From NCBI GenBank assembly GCA_023230245.1, contig JALNXT010000014.1:1-13359 (forward strand): a DNA stretch of 13,359 nt, given 5' to 3'. The notes under the pieces were generated by a model. That model ran no database searches, had not been told where the DNA came from, and saw nothing but the letters and a program-made list of their open reading frames with translations. This DNA comes from Candidatus Cloacimonadota bacterium. GTDB taxonomy: Bacteria > Cloacimonadota > Cloacimonadia > Cloacimonadales > Cloacimonadaceae. The translations under genes and the position numbers were made by a program. The first letter of the stretch is position 1, and every line of letters starts with the position of its first letter. Below are positions 1 to 6,837 of this stretch, piece after piece.

Positions 1-372
1 GTGACCGAAAAAGTATCTGCATCCATGCCAAACACGATTGACGCAGCCCTGATAAGCAAGATGGCAGAGCGCGGGCAGATAAAGCATTGTATCATAGATG
101 GTCCCTTGGATATATTTTTAGCCCTTGATCCCCAAAGCATGGAAATTAAAGGAGTAAACACACCTGTAGGCGGCGATGCAGATATCCTTATATTTCCAGA
201 TTTAGAGACTGCCAATAGCTTCTATAAGGGGCTGATGCTGTTTGCGGGTGCAGAACTCGCCGGCATGATCCAGGGTACTACCAAGCCCGTAATTGTAATG
301 AGCCGCAGCGAAAGTGAATTATCGAAGTATTATTGTTTGGCACTTAGTTGCCTAATGTCGGAGGACATATGA
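1..372 (+). CDS. Phosphate acetyl/butyryltransferase, C-terminal part (5' end outside window)
   Basis: This is the last ~123 codons of a PTA_PTB family enzyme, which transfers an acyl group from acyl-CoA to phosphate in the cytoplasm. The product acyl-phosphate is used by a kinase to make ATP. The visible part shows the family's C-terminal landmarks: GPLDIFLALDP, then DADILIFPDLETANSFYKGL (about residues 59-78), then an AGMIQGTTKPVIVMSRS segment matching the family's GAxAPIVLTSR stretch. Complete members are about 300 residues, so most of the gene lies upstream, and the GTG at base 1 is just an in-frame valine codon. Phosphate butyryltransferase is the closest match I recall, but other acyl chain lengths cannot be excluded. 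Its TGA overlaps the rpiB start (ATGA). The acyl kinase partner is not in the window. Confidence 0.82.
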   Translation: MTEKVSASMPNTIDAALISKMAERGQIKHCIIDGPLDIFLALDPQSMEIKGVNTPVGGDADILIFPDLETANSFYKGLMLFAGAELAGMIQGTTKPVIVMSRSESELSKYYCLALSCLMSEDI

Positions 373-803
373 AAATAGCAATAGCCAGTGATCATGCCGG
401 ATTTGCCCTGAAAGAGGCGATCAAAGAGGCATACATTGAACATCAATTTGTAGATTTCGGTGCCTATAGTGAGCAAAGCGTGGATTATCCCGATACCGGA
501 TATCAAGCTGCTAAAGCGGTTGCCGACGGCACCTGTAATGTGGGAATCGTGATCTGTGGCAGCGGGATTGGCATGAGTATTACTGCCAATAAAGTCCCCG
601 GTATTCGTGCTGCTTTATGCACCATAACGGACGTAGCACGTCTTTCCCGCATGCATAACGATGCCAATGTTCTGGCCTTGGCGGGGCGTTTTACTGCCAC
701 TGCCTATGCGCTACAAATCGTAGATACATGGTTAGTTACCCCCTTTGAGGGTGGCAGACATCAAACACGAATTAATAAAATACATCAAGGAGAAAGGTCA
801 TGA
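369..803 (+). CDS. rpiB: Ribose-5-phosphate isomerase B
   Basis: RpiB interconverts ribose-5-phosphate and ribulose-5-phosphate in the non-oxidative pentose phosphate pathway (cytoplasmic). The 144-residue length is typical. The N-terminus MKIAIASDHAGFALKE carries the substrate-binding DHAG motif. VICGSGIGMSI holds the expected catalytic Cys63, RMHNDANVLAL holds the conserved His96, and GGRHQTRINKI near the C-terminus is the phosphate-binding region. I start it at ATG 369 rather than the in-frame TTG 348, because GGAGG lies at 360-364 and the family begins at MKIAI. ATGA overlaps join it to the gene upstream and to glyA downstream, so translation is probably coupled. rpiB next to glyA is a recurrent bacterial arrangement, for example ywlF-glyA in Bacillus subtilis. 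LacA/B-type sugar isomerases are the main alternative, but the gene context argues against them. Confidence 0.95.
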   Translation: MKIAIASDHAGFALKEAIKEAYIEHQFVDFGAYSEQSVDYPDTGYQAAKAVADGTCNVGIVICGSGIGMSITANKVPGIRAALCTITDVARLSRMHNDANVLALAGRFTATAYALQIVDTWLVTPFEGGRHQTRINKIHQGERS

Positions 804-2098
804 AACACATTAAAATGTATGACCCCGAACTATACGCTGCGATGACAAACGAGCTTATCCGTCAGCGTGAAAATCTGGAGCTTATCGCCAGTGAAAACTT
901 CACTTCCATGGCGGTTATGGAGGCTCAGGGCAGTGTTCTAACTAACAAGTACGCAGAGGGTTATCCCTACCGTTGGAGCAAGAAGACCGGACACATTAAC
1001 TATAATCTGTATGGTCGTTACTATGGCGGTTGCGAGTATATCGACGAAGTGGAAAAGCTTGCCATCGAGCGTGCCAAGCAGCTTTTTGGTGCTGAGCATG
1101 CCAATGTTCAGCCTCACAGCGGTTCCCAAGCCAATATGGCAGCTTATTTCAGCCTCGTTAAACCCGGTGACACGGTGCTTTCGTTGGAGCTTTCTCACGG
1201 CGGACACCTCACCCACGGGCATCCCCTTTCTTTCAGCGGGCAGTTCTATAACATCATCCATTACCATGTGGATAAAGAAAGTGAACAGTTCGATTATGAA
1301 GAGATTGAGCGTTTGGCGAAAGAGCATAAACCGCAGATGATTTTAACTGGTGCTTCGGCTTATCCACGTAAGATAGATTTTGCCCGTTTCCGGGCTATTG
1401 CCGACATGGTGGGTGCCAAGCTCATGGTGGATATGGCGCATATAGCCGGACTCGTAGCGGCAGGTTTGCACGACAATCCTGTCCCCTACGCAGATGTAGT
1501 TACTTCCACCACCCACAAAACGCTGCGTGGTCCGCGTGCCGGGCTTATCCTGTGCAAGGAAGAATTTGCCAAAGACATCGATGGCAGAGTTTTCCCCGGC
1601 ATTCAGGGCGGTCCTTTGATGCATGCCATTGCCGGTAAAGCAGTTGCTTTCCTGGAAGCTTTACAGCCAGAATTCAAAGCCTATCAGCAAAATGTGATCA
1701 ATAATGCCTCTACCCTGGCATCTGCATTGATGGCGGAAGGCTTTAAGCTGGTGTCAGGCGGCACAGACACGCACCTTATGCTGGTGGATTTGGGTACCGA
1801 AGAACAGGGCGGACCCAGCGGTAAACGCATGGAAGAAGCATTGGATTTGGCAGGTATAACCGCCAATAAAAACACTGTGCCTTTCGATACCCGCAGTCCT
1901 TTTGTAGCCAGCGGTATCAGGCTGGGAACTCCATCTGTTACCACGCGTAATATGGGACAGCCCGAAATGAAAACCATTGCCCAACTGATCAAGAAAGTGC
2001 GTGATAAGCACGAAGATGAAACTGCCTTGGCAGAGATTAAAAACGAAGTTCGTGCACTTACCAATAAATTCCCGCTGTATCCGGAGATTGAGGTATAG
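800..2098 (+). CDS. glyA: Serine hydroxymethyltransferase with a 14-residue insertion near the active site
   Basis: GlyA is a PLP enzyme that converts serine and tetrahydrofolate to glycine and methylene-tetrahydrofolate, the main source of one-carbon units. The 432 residues include RQRENLELIASENF near the N-terminus, the active-site Glu53 in NKYAEGYP, YYGGCEYIDEVE at 74-85, the cofactor region HSGSQANMAA, and the PLP lysine Lys240 in STTHKTLRGPR. The start is supported by AAGGAG at 787-792. The odd feature lies between Pro56 and Tyr74. Family members such as the E. coli enzyme have three residues there (GKR), whereas this protein has seventeen (57-73, bases 968-1018), rich in Tyr, Lys and Asn. 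The reading frame and all flanking motifs are intact, so the insertion looks functional. Function is near certain; the effect of the insertion is unknown. Confidence 0.96.
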   Translation: MKHIKMYDPELYAAMTNELIRQRENLELIASENFTSMAVMEAQGSVLTNKYAEGYPYRWSKKTGHINYNLYGRYYGGCEYIDEVEKLAIERAKQLFGAEHANVQPHSGSQANMAAYFSLVKPGDTVLSLELSHGGHLTHGHPLSFSGQFYNIIHYHVDKESEQFDYEEIERLAKEHKPQMILTGASAYPRKIDFARFRAIADMVGAKLMVDMAHIAGLVAAGLHDNPVPYADVVTSTTHKTLRGPRAGLILCKEEFAKDIDGRVFPGIQGGPLMHAIAGKAVAFLEALQPEFKAYQQNVINNASTLASALMAEGFKLVSGGTDTHLMLVDLGTEEQGGPSGKRMEEALDLAGITANKNTVPFDTRSPFVASGIRLGTPSVTTRNMGQPEMKTIAQLIKKVRDKHEDETALAEIKNEVRALTNKFPLYPEIEV

Positions 2099-2128
2099 TA
2101 CGGTTTCCAACCATAGCCTAACCCGCAG

Positions 2129-2148
2129 AGTAGCACTCCGATGCTGCT
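2129..2148 (-). repeat. Small hairpin repeat, inverted copy
   Basis: Read on the minus strand this 20-mer is AGCAGCATCGGAGTGCTACT. It forms an imperfect 8-bp stem with a 4-nt loop, with one mismatch and one wobble. Similarity to the copy at 10030-10060 extends into the flanks (TT-AGCAGCATC-GA-TGCT-CTCT pattern). It faces the copy at 2159-2189 head to head in the gap between glyA and the phosphatase gene. It is the more degenerate of the two local copies. Confidence 0.6.
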
Positions 2149-2158
2149 GAACTCTCAC

Positions 2159-2189
2159 TTTAGCAGGATTAGAATCCTGCTCTACAATG
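2159..2189 (+). repeat. Small hairpin repeat, plus-orientation copy
   Basis: The core AGCAGGATTAGAATCCTGCT (2162-2181) is a perfect 8-bp stem around a TAGA loop (9 bp if the loop is counted as two bases). It is flanked by TTT and CTCTACAATG. The copy at 10030-10060 has the same 31-nt frame with only three differences. Two of these swap a G-C pair for a C-G pair at the same stem position, and the third lies in the loop. There is no T-run, so a simple intrinsic terminator is unlikely. The repeat's terminal ATG is also the first possible start codon of the phosphatase gene. Confidence 0.75.
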
Positions 2190-3125
2190 ATAATGGCAGC
2201 GATGACTGATAGCCCCAAAATAGCATCACGCATCGCTGCCTTTGATTTTGGCAGTAATGCCTTGAAATGCCTGATTGCCGAGCAGTATTCACATAAGTTT
2301 ACGGAATTGGCAGAATACCGCATTCAGAACCGTCTGGGTGCTGCGTTGGACACCAATGGCTATTTAGGCGAAGCTGCCCTCCAAGCTACCATAAGTGCAG
2401 CCACGGAACTGATGCAGCATTGCCGTGATATGCAGGTTACCAAGTTCCTCGCTGTGGGCACCGAAGCACTACGCAGGGCAAAGAATAGCTCAGAATTAAT
2501 CCAGAGATTAGAACAGGCAAACGGTTTACGATTAAAGGTCATCAGCGTAGAAGAGGAAGCGGAATTGTCTTGGCGGGGGATTATTAGTGCGCTGGAAAAC
2601 CCTAAGGCAGACATTCTGCTGATCGATAGCGGAGGCGCCAGTACCGAGCTTATTTTTGGCAAAAAAGGTGAAATACAGCATACGCATAGCATTCCCCTGG
2701 GTGCAGTTACGCTTACGAATGGGCATGTTCATAGCGATCCGATTTCAGCAGCTGATTTCTCAGCTTTACAAGATGCCATCAAGCGCGGTATTGACAAACA
2801 GGATTGGCAGGGTAAACTCATTTTGGGCAACGGGGGCGGGGTCACCGCCTGTGCCAAAGTGGCGATCGGAAAGCCTTTAACTGTTTTAGCCAAGCTGGAT
2901 AACTATTACCTCAGCGCTCAGGAATTAACCCGCCAAATAGCCCTTTACCGCAAGCTTTCTCTGGAAGAACGCAGGCAAGTTCCCGGCATGGAAACAGATA
3001 GAGCAGATACCATTCTTGCCACCGCCATGCTAAGCCTTGCTATGCTGGAAACCTTTACTGCTTCGGGCTTGCACGTGTTTAGCAGAGGGCTGCGGCATGG
3101 ATTATTGCAAACAATCATCCCCTAA
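2187..3125 (+). CDS. Ppx/GppA family phosphatase (short form)
   Basis: This belongs to the actin-like ATPase-fold family that removes terminal phosphate from polyphosphate or from pppGpp (cytoplasmic, stringent response and phosphate storage). The roughly 310 residues match the short form without the C-terminal HD-like domain. Motifs in order are AAFDFGSNALKCLIAE (phosphate-1 loop), GTEALRRAKN, EEEAELSWRG (with the presumed catalytic Glu), LLIDSGGASTELIFGK (second loop, where DSGGAST replaces the usual DIGGGST), PLGAVTLT, LGNGGGVTACAKV and GMETDRADTILATA. The start is uncertain: ATGs at 2187, 2193 and 2202 are all possible, none has a clear Shine-Dalgarno sequence, and 2187 lies inside a hairpin repeat. 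Whether polyphosphate or pppGpp is the substrate cannot be told from sequence. It follows glyA by 88 bp and may be read from the same promoter. Confidence 0.85.
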   Translation: MIMAAMTDSPKIASRIAAFDFGSNALKCLIAEQYSHKFTELAEYRIQNRLGAALDTNGYLGEAALQATISAATELMQHCRDMQVTKFLAVGTEALRRAKNSSELIQRLEQANGLRLKVISVEEEAELSWRGIISALENPKADILLIDSGGASTELIFGKKGEIQHTHSIPLGAVTLTNGHVHSDPISAADFSALQDAIKRGIDKQDWQGKLILGNGGGVTACAKVAIGKPLTVLAKLDNYYLSAQELTRQIALYRKLSLEERRQVPGMETDRADTILATAMLSLAMLETFTASGLHVFSRGLRHGLLQTIIP

Positions 3126-3144
3126 CAACTAACTTGTTCTTTTA

Positions 3145-3272
3145 ACCTTCCTTGCTCATCCGAAGCAGTTCCGAAAGCGTATTGAACCTGATCCGAACGG
3201 GTATAGACCCGATGAGATCCCGATCAGATCCCGATGAGACCCCGTACGGATAAGCAAGGAAGGTGCTTTTTT
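3145..3272 (+). terminator. Long hairpin ending in a T-run; likely terminator of the ptb-glyA-ppx unit
   Basis: The arms ACCTTCCTTGCTCATCCG (3145-3162) and CGGATAAGCAAGGAAGGT (3247-3264) pair over 18 bp with a single mismatch. They are followed by GC and six T (3267-3272). A loop of about 84 bases lies between them, containing a smaller hairpin CGGGT-ATAG-ACCCG and the tandem repeat at 3208-3244. Its position, 20 bases after the phosphatase stop codon and 90 bases before the dsbD start, fits termination. The very long loop is unusual for an intrinsic terminator, so it may also be a structured RNA or a mobile palindrome. Confidence 0.55.
3208..3244 (+). repeat. 11-bp tandem repeat, three units plus a partial
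   Basis: The units are CCCGATGAGAT, CCCGATCAGAT and CCCGATGAGAC, followed by CCCG. The units differ at only two positions. The array sits in the loop of the long hairpin at 3145-3264 and encodes nothing recognisable. The 11-bp spacing is close to one helical turn. Confidence 0.8.
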
Positions 3273-3362
3273 CCCTTAAATGATAATTACTTGATTGCTT
3301 GGAATGTTTTCTGCATTAAATTATTTAACAAGATAAGGCATATAGCCTGGAGGTATAGATAC

Positions 3363-5219
3363 ATGCGCATTAGCCATAAACGACTTTTACTACTTGCACT
3401 TGTGATATTTGTTACAGGCTCGTTAGCCGCTCAATCGGTGAAATTCGTTCTGTCAGATAACAATTTGAAGCCAGGCGATAAAGGCATATTGCGTGCCACT
3501 TTAAGCATTCCCGAAGGGCAGAAGCAAAGCTTCAATCCCAAAGATCCGGAGTATTTTTACCTGGAGGCTTCGCATCCCGAGTTAAGTTTTGGCAAAGTAA
3601 GCTATCCCAAAGCGACTAAAGTGGTTTCTGATGTGGAATGGCACTATCATCCGCAAGTAACGCTTAGCCTGCCCTATACGGTGAAGGCAAATGCCAAGCC
3701 CGGCGAAAAGCAGATTAAGGCGACGATGTACTATAATCTGTGCTACGATAGTGGCATGTGTAACCCTCCTGAAGAAAAAGAGGGCTTGCTTAAGCTTATC
3801 GTGGCTGCTGTGGATAGCCCTGCTAACCAGCATGAAAGTGGCATAACCCTTCCGCAGGATCAGAATCCCGAGCCAACCAACGCACCCGTCATTCCAGCGG
3901 AGGCTGGAATCCAGAACGCCACTACTCCAGCACCCCAGAACCCCAACACTCCCGTCCCCTGGAAAGAAGTGCTGAAATACATCCTCTTCGCCTTTATCGG
4001 CGGGATAATTTTGAATATCACCCCCTGTGTGCTGCCGATTTTGCCCATCCGCATTATGAGCATTATGAACCAAGCGCAGAAGGATAGGAGCAAGGTTTTG
4101 AAGCACACCCTCGTGTACACGGTGGGCGTATTGATTTCTTTCGGCGTGTTGGCAGGGGTATTTATCGCCTTACAGCAAGCCGGAGAATCAGCCGGATGGG
4201 GTTTACAGAACCAAAACCCAGGTTTTGTGATCGCTTTAATGTCGGTGGTTTTTGTCTTTGCCCTCTCTCTTTTGGGCATATTTGAAATCCACGCCCCCGG
4301 GATGAATATCGCCACCCAAGCCAGTACTAAAGGTGGATACAGCGGTTCTTTCTTCGGTGGCATCTTTGCCTTTTTGATGGCAATCTCTTGCACCGGACCC
4401 TTTTTAGGGGCAGCTTTGCCCTTTGCCTTAAAACTGCCACCCGCACTGATGATGCTGTTTTTCCTTACCCTGGGCTTGGGTTTTGCTTTCCCATTCCTGC
4501 TCATTGGCATGTTCCCAAAGGCTCTGAAGATTATCCCCAAACCCGGCGACTGGATGGTGCTCTTCAAAGAATTGATGGGCTTCGTGCTGCTCTATATCGT
4601 CTATACGCAGCTAAAAACCCTTTTACAACTAACCGATGGCGACTATTTCCTTAAAGTTATCTGGTTTATGTTTATCCTCGGCTTTTCGGTGTGGCTGTAT
4701 GGACGCTTTGTCCGCTACGAACACAGCAAGGCAACGCAGTGGATATTCACGCTTCTCCCCATTATTCTTATAGCTGCTGCTGCCTTTAATTACTTGCCCT
4801 ACAAGGAAAATGCCCAGCCGATTGTGCAGCAGTCAGCCGGTGAGATGCTTGCCGCTCCGCATGCGCCTGAAGGCTGGTATGTGTTTAGCGAAGAGCTGTT
4901 TAACAAGCTCAGTGTCGAAGGTAAGCCTATCTTTTTGGATATCGGGGCTGCCTGGTGTAAGAACTGTATGACCAACGAAAAGACGGTGCTGTTCACCGAT
5001 GCTATGATGAAGGAATTTGCCGATCGGGGAGTAGTACTATTACGTGGAGATTTTACCAAGAAGGATGAAACCCTATTGGCATGGATAAAGAAATATGACC
5101 GTGCCGGAGTGCCTTTTAATGCTTTGTATATCCCCGGACAGCCAGTGCATATCTTTGGCGAATTGCTCAGCAAAAGTGAGATAAGCGCAGCGTTGTCCAA
5201 AATTCAGGAGAGTAAATGA
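3363..5219 (+). CDS. dsbD: Thiol:disulfide interchange protein DsbD (full three-domain form)
   Basis: DsbD moves reducing equivalents from cytoplasmic thioredoxin across the inner membrane to periplasmic thioredoxin-like proteins. I start it at ATG 3363 (618 aa), because GGAGG lies at 3349-3353 and a signal peptide follows (MRISHKRLLLLALVIFVTGS, ending near LAAQ). An upstream in-frame start would overlap the terminator-like hairpin. Domains: a DsbD-N sandwich (about 25-150) with the CX5C pair Cys127/Cys133; a Pro/Asn-rich linker (about 152-199); a CcdA-like membrane domain (about 203-480) with Cys222 in NITPCVLPILP and Cys343 in ISCTGPF; and a C-terminal thioredoxin domain with WCKNC (Cys532/Cys535). 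All six electron-carrying cysteines of the E. coli pathway have counterparts. The linker contains an in-frame palindromic repeat. The TGA overlaps the next start (ATGA), heading a five-gene redox operon. Confidence 0.93.
   Translation: MRISHKRLLLLALVIFVTGSLAAQSVKFVLSDNNLKPGDKGILRATLSIPEGQKQSFNPKDPEYFYLEASHPELSFGKVSYPKATKVVSDVEWHYHPQVTLSLPYTVKANAKPGEKQIKATMYYNLCYDSGMCNPPEEKEGLLKLIVAAVDSPANQHESGITLPQDQNPEPTNAPVIPAEAGIQNATTPAPQNPNTPVPWKEVLKYILFAFIGGIILNITPCVLPILPIRIMSIMNQAQKDRSKVLKHTLVYTVGVLISFGVLAGVFIALQQAGESAGWGLQNQNPGFVIALMSVVFVFALSLLGIFEIHAPGMNIATQASTKGGYSGSFFGGIFAFLMAISCTGPFLGAALPFALKLPPALMMLFFLTLGLGFAFPFLLIGMFPKALKIIPKPGDWMVLFKELMGFVLLYIVYTQLKTLLQLTDGDYFLKVIWFMFILGFSVWLYGRFVRYEHSKATQWIFTLLPIILIAAAAFNYLPYKENAQPIVQQSAGEMLAAPHAPEGWYVFSEELFNKLSVEGKPIFLDIGAAWCKNCMTNEKTVLFTDAMMKEFADRGVVLLRGDFTKKDETLLAWIKKYDRAGVPFNALYIPGQPVHIFGELLSKSEISAALSKIQESK
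3891..3910 (+). repeat. Palindromic repeat inserted in frame in the dsbD linker
   Basis: ATTCCAGCGGAGGCTGGAAT is a perfect 8-bp inverted repeat with a 4-nt loop, preceded by CCGTC and followed by CCAGAA. It translates in frame as part of VIPAEAGIQ. From recall, this nine-residue string and its DNA resemble a common type of dispersed bacterial palindrome with ATTCC...GGAAT ends (compare the 20-bp dRS3 element of Neisseria). It falls in the low-complexity linker between the DsbD N-terminal and membrane domains, where an insertion would be tolerated. Only one copy is in the window. Confidence 0.65.
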
Positions 5220-6346
5220 AATATCTAAGCTTGTTGCTGATAGTTATGCTTGCCTTGCTCAGCTCTTGCGACCGTTTTGAGCATGCATATACGGCGCCCG
5301 TGGTTACAGATATTGGGGAAATATTGGAGACAACCCTCTTTAACCCCATGCAAACGGCATTCAACCAGTCCACCGCTACCGATATAAGCTTGGCAATGGT
5401 TTACTATGCCGATGATTACCTGCAATTTGGGGTAAGCAAAAGCGAATGGGAACTGGAGCTGAGGACAATGCTGACCGGTGTTGCCAATCCAGTTTTTGAT
5501 GTAAGCATGGATACTGCCATGCAGCAAAATGACACGAATGCACTTGCGAACTGGAATCTTAAAATTACCGACCCTGACACAAAAAGGGTTGTTGCCGATA
5601 GCAGCTTTGTGGGTGAAAGGCTGGTTAAAATAGGCGATAAATGGCTGCTAAAAGGTAACCAAATGACCTGCGAACCACCGGTTAGTAAGCAACTGGTGAT
5701 CGCCGAATACTTCACGTTTCGCACTTGCCCAAGCTGCCCGCCCGCGGAAGCTAAGCTTAGAGACTTGCACGCGCAATATCCCAACAACTTTATTTACCTG
5801 GAGCATCACACCAGTGGCGGTTTGGAAATTGCCGGGGATAACACCGCCCCATACTATGGAGCATATAGCCCACCTGTCTCTATATTCAATGGCAGGGAAA
5901 AGGTAACTCTCAGTAATGTTGCTTCGCTTGCACAGTATCAAAGCCTTGTGGATGCTTATGTGCTGCAAGACACTCCTATTAAGTATCAACTGACAGGCAC
6001 TCCTACCTTGAGTGGCAGAGATTTAAGCGGCTCGGTGCTGCTTACACCTCTTGCAGCCTTGGATCAAAGCAATGTGGTGCTGAACTATGTGATTATTGAA
6101 GAGGTATCTCCATACACCAACGTAAATGGCGTTAACTTGCATAACGTGGTGCGAGCCAAGGGAAGCATCAGCCTTAATGGGGTAAATCTTGCCAATCCGA
6201 TAAACTTTAACTTGACTTCTACTGTGGACTTGCCAGAGGATATGCGCTTGGTTATCTTTGCTCAGCAGAAGCCCACTACCTTCCATAATGATGCTACCAT
6301 CTTAGGTGGTATAGATATTCCGCTAATCCGAAAGGGAGCTAAATAA
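5216..6346 (+). CDS. Omp28-like lipoprotein with CPSC thioredoxin fold and NTF2-like N-terminal domain
   Basis: This is a predicted lipoprotein of 376 aa. The signal MKYLSLLLIVMLALLSSC ends in a lipobox with Cys18 followed by Asp. Residues about 35-152 resemble an NTF2/SnoaL-like domain (MVYYADDYLQFG, then DKWLLKGNQMTC), a tentative fold call. Residues about 158-250 look like a thioredoxin fold: IAEYFTFRTCPSCPPAEAKL with the redox pair Cys171/Cys174, then a cis-proline type segment PPVSIFNG. The C-terminal ~130 residues are predicted beta-sandwich. The layout of the last two regions parallels the sorting-domain protein at 8307-9650, so the two look like paralogues. It overlaps dsbD by four bases (Shine-Dalgarno AGGAG 5206-5210) and the next gene by one base. 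A likely role is a membrane-anchored disulfide reductase or isomerase fed by DsbD. Its exact function and membrane are unknown. Confidence 0.75.
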   Translation: MKYLSLLLIVMLALLSSCDRFEHAYTAPVVTDIGEILETTLFNPMQTAFNQSTATDISLAMVYYADDYLQFGVSKSEWELELRTMLTGVANPVFDVSMDTAMQQNDTNALANWNLKITDPDTKRVVADSSFVGERLVKIGDKWLLKGNQMTCEPPVSKQLVIAEYFTFRTCPSCPPAEAKLRDLHAQYPNNFIYLEHHTSGGLEIAGDNTAPYYGAYSPPVSIFNGREKVTLSNVASLAQYQSLVDAYVLQDTPIKYQLTGTPTLSGRDLSGSVLLTPLAALDQSNVVLNYVIIEEVSPYTNVNGVNLHNVVRAKGSISLNGVNLANPINFNLTSTVDLPEDMRLVIFAQQKPTTFHNDATILGGIDIPLIRKGAK

Positions 6347-6837
6347 TGAAACAGTTATTACTAATTCTTGCCGTCCTGTTGCTATCCGCCTTGCTATTTG
6401 CAGAGGCGATGCTGGATTTCAGGTTACCCGATGAAACGGGAAAGAACCAAAGCTTGGAGAGCCTTTTAGGCAAGGGACCCGTCCTGATAGACTTCTGGGC
6501 AGACTACTGTGCACCCTGCAAGCAAGCCATGCCTTATTTGCATGAACTGGCGGTTAAATACGATTCGCTCACCGTGGTATTAATCTCTTTGGATGCTCCT
6601 AAAAGTCAGATGAAAGCCAAGAGTTACCTGAAGAGCAAGAACTACAAGTTCGTAACCTTGTTTGATAGCGAGAAAAGCCTTGCCAAGAAGCTGAATGTAA
6701 GCAATCCTCCCCACACCGTTATCCTCAATAAAGACGGGGAGATAGTGTATTCACACGTGGGTTTCGAGCCAGGGGTGGAGCACCATTACGAGCTGCAAAT
6801 CCGCAGTTTGCTGGGCTTGGAAAGCGAGGCAGAATAA
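6346..6837 (+). CDS. TlpA/ResA-like periplasmic thioredoxin
   Basis: This is a 163-residue exported thioredoxin. A hydrophobic N-terminus (about 1-19, followed by AEA) acts as a signal peptide or membrane anchor. FRLPDETGKNQSLESL is the typical AhpC/TSA-Redoxin opening, and VLIDFWADYCAPCKQAMPYL carries the catalytic pair Cys55/Cys58. NPPHTVILNKDG supplies the cis-proline (Pro122) and the following strand. CAPC with acidic surroundings is common in reducing periplasmic members such as those serving cytochrome c maturation, but no cytochrome genes are visible here. It overlaps the upstream stop codon (TAATG, Shine-Dalgarno GGGAG at 6334-6338) and its own TAA abuts the next ATG, so it is firmly inside the operon. 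The likely role is to accept electrons from DsbD and pass them to envelope targets. Confidence 0.85.
   Translation: MKQLLLILAVLLLSALLFAEAMLDFRLPDETGKNQSLESLLGKGPVLIDFWADYCAPCKQAMPYLHELAVKYDSLTVVLISLDAPKSQMKAKSYLKSKNYKFVTLFDSEKSLAKKLNVSNPPHTVILNKDGEIVYSHVGFEPGVEHHYELQIRSLLGLESEAE

Noticed and set aside
1684..2323. Minus-strand open frames (150 and 189 codons) opposite glyA and the phosphatase gene
   Set aside because: Both are shadows of conserved plus-strand genes and span the repeat-containing gap without any domain signal.
3208..3244. Short tandem repeats as a CRISPR array or origin iterons
   Set aside because: Units are 11 bp with no spacers, no cas genes are nearby, and there is no replication initiator gene or DnaA-box cluster.
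3234..3362. N-terminal extension of DsbD from an upstream in-frame start at 3234
   Set aside because: It would overlap the terminator-like hairpin, lacks a Shine-Dalgarno sequence, and would put 43 charged residues before a clear signal peptide that has its own GGAGG at 3349-3353.
3860..4567. Long minus-strand open frame (235 codons) opposite dsbD
   Set aside because: The plus frame has full DsbD motifs. The antisense product is low-complexity and Lys/Pro/Ile-rich with no recognisable domain.
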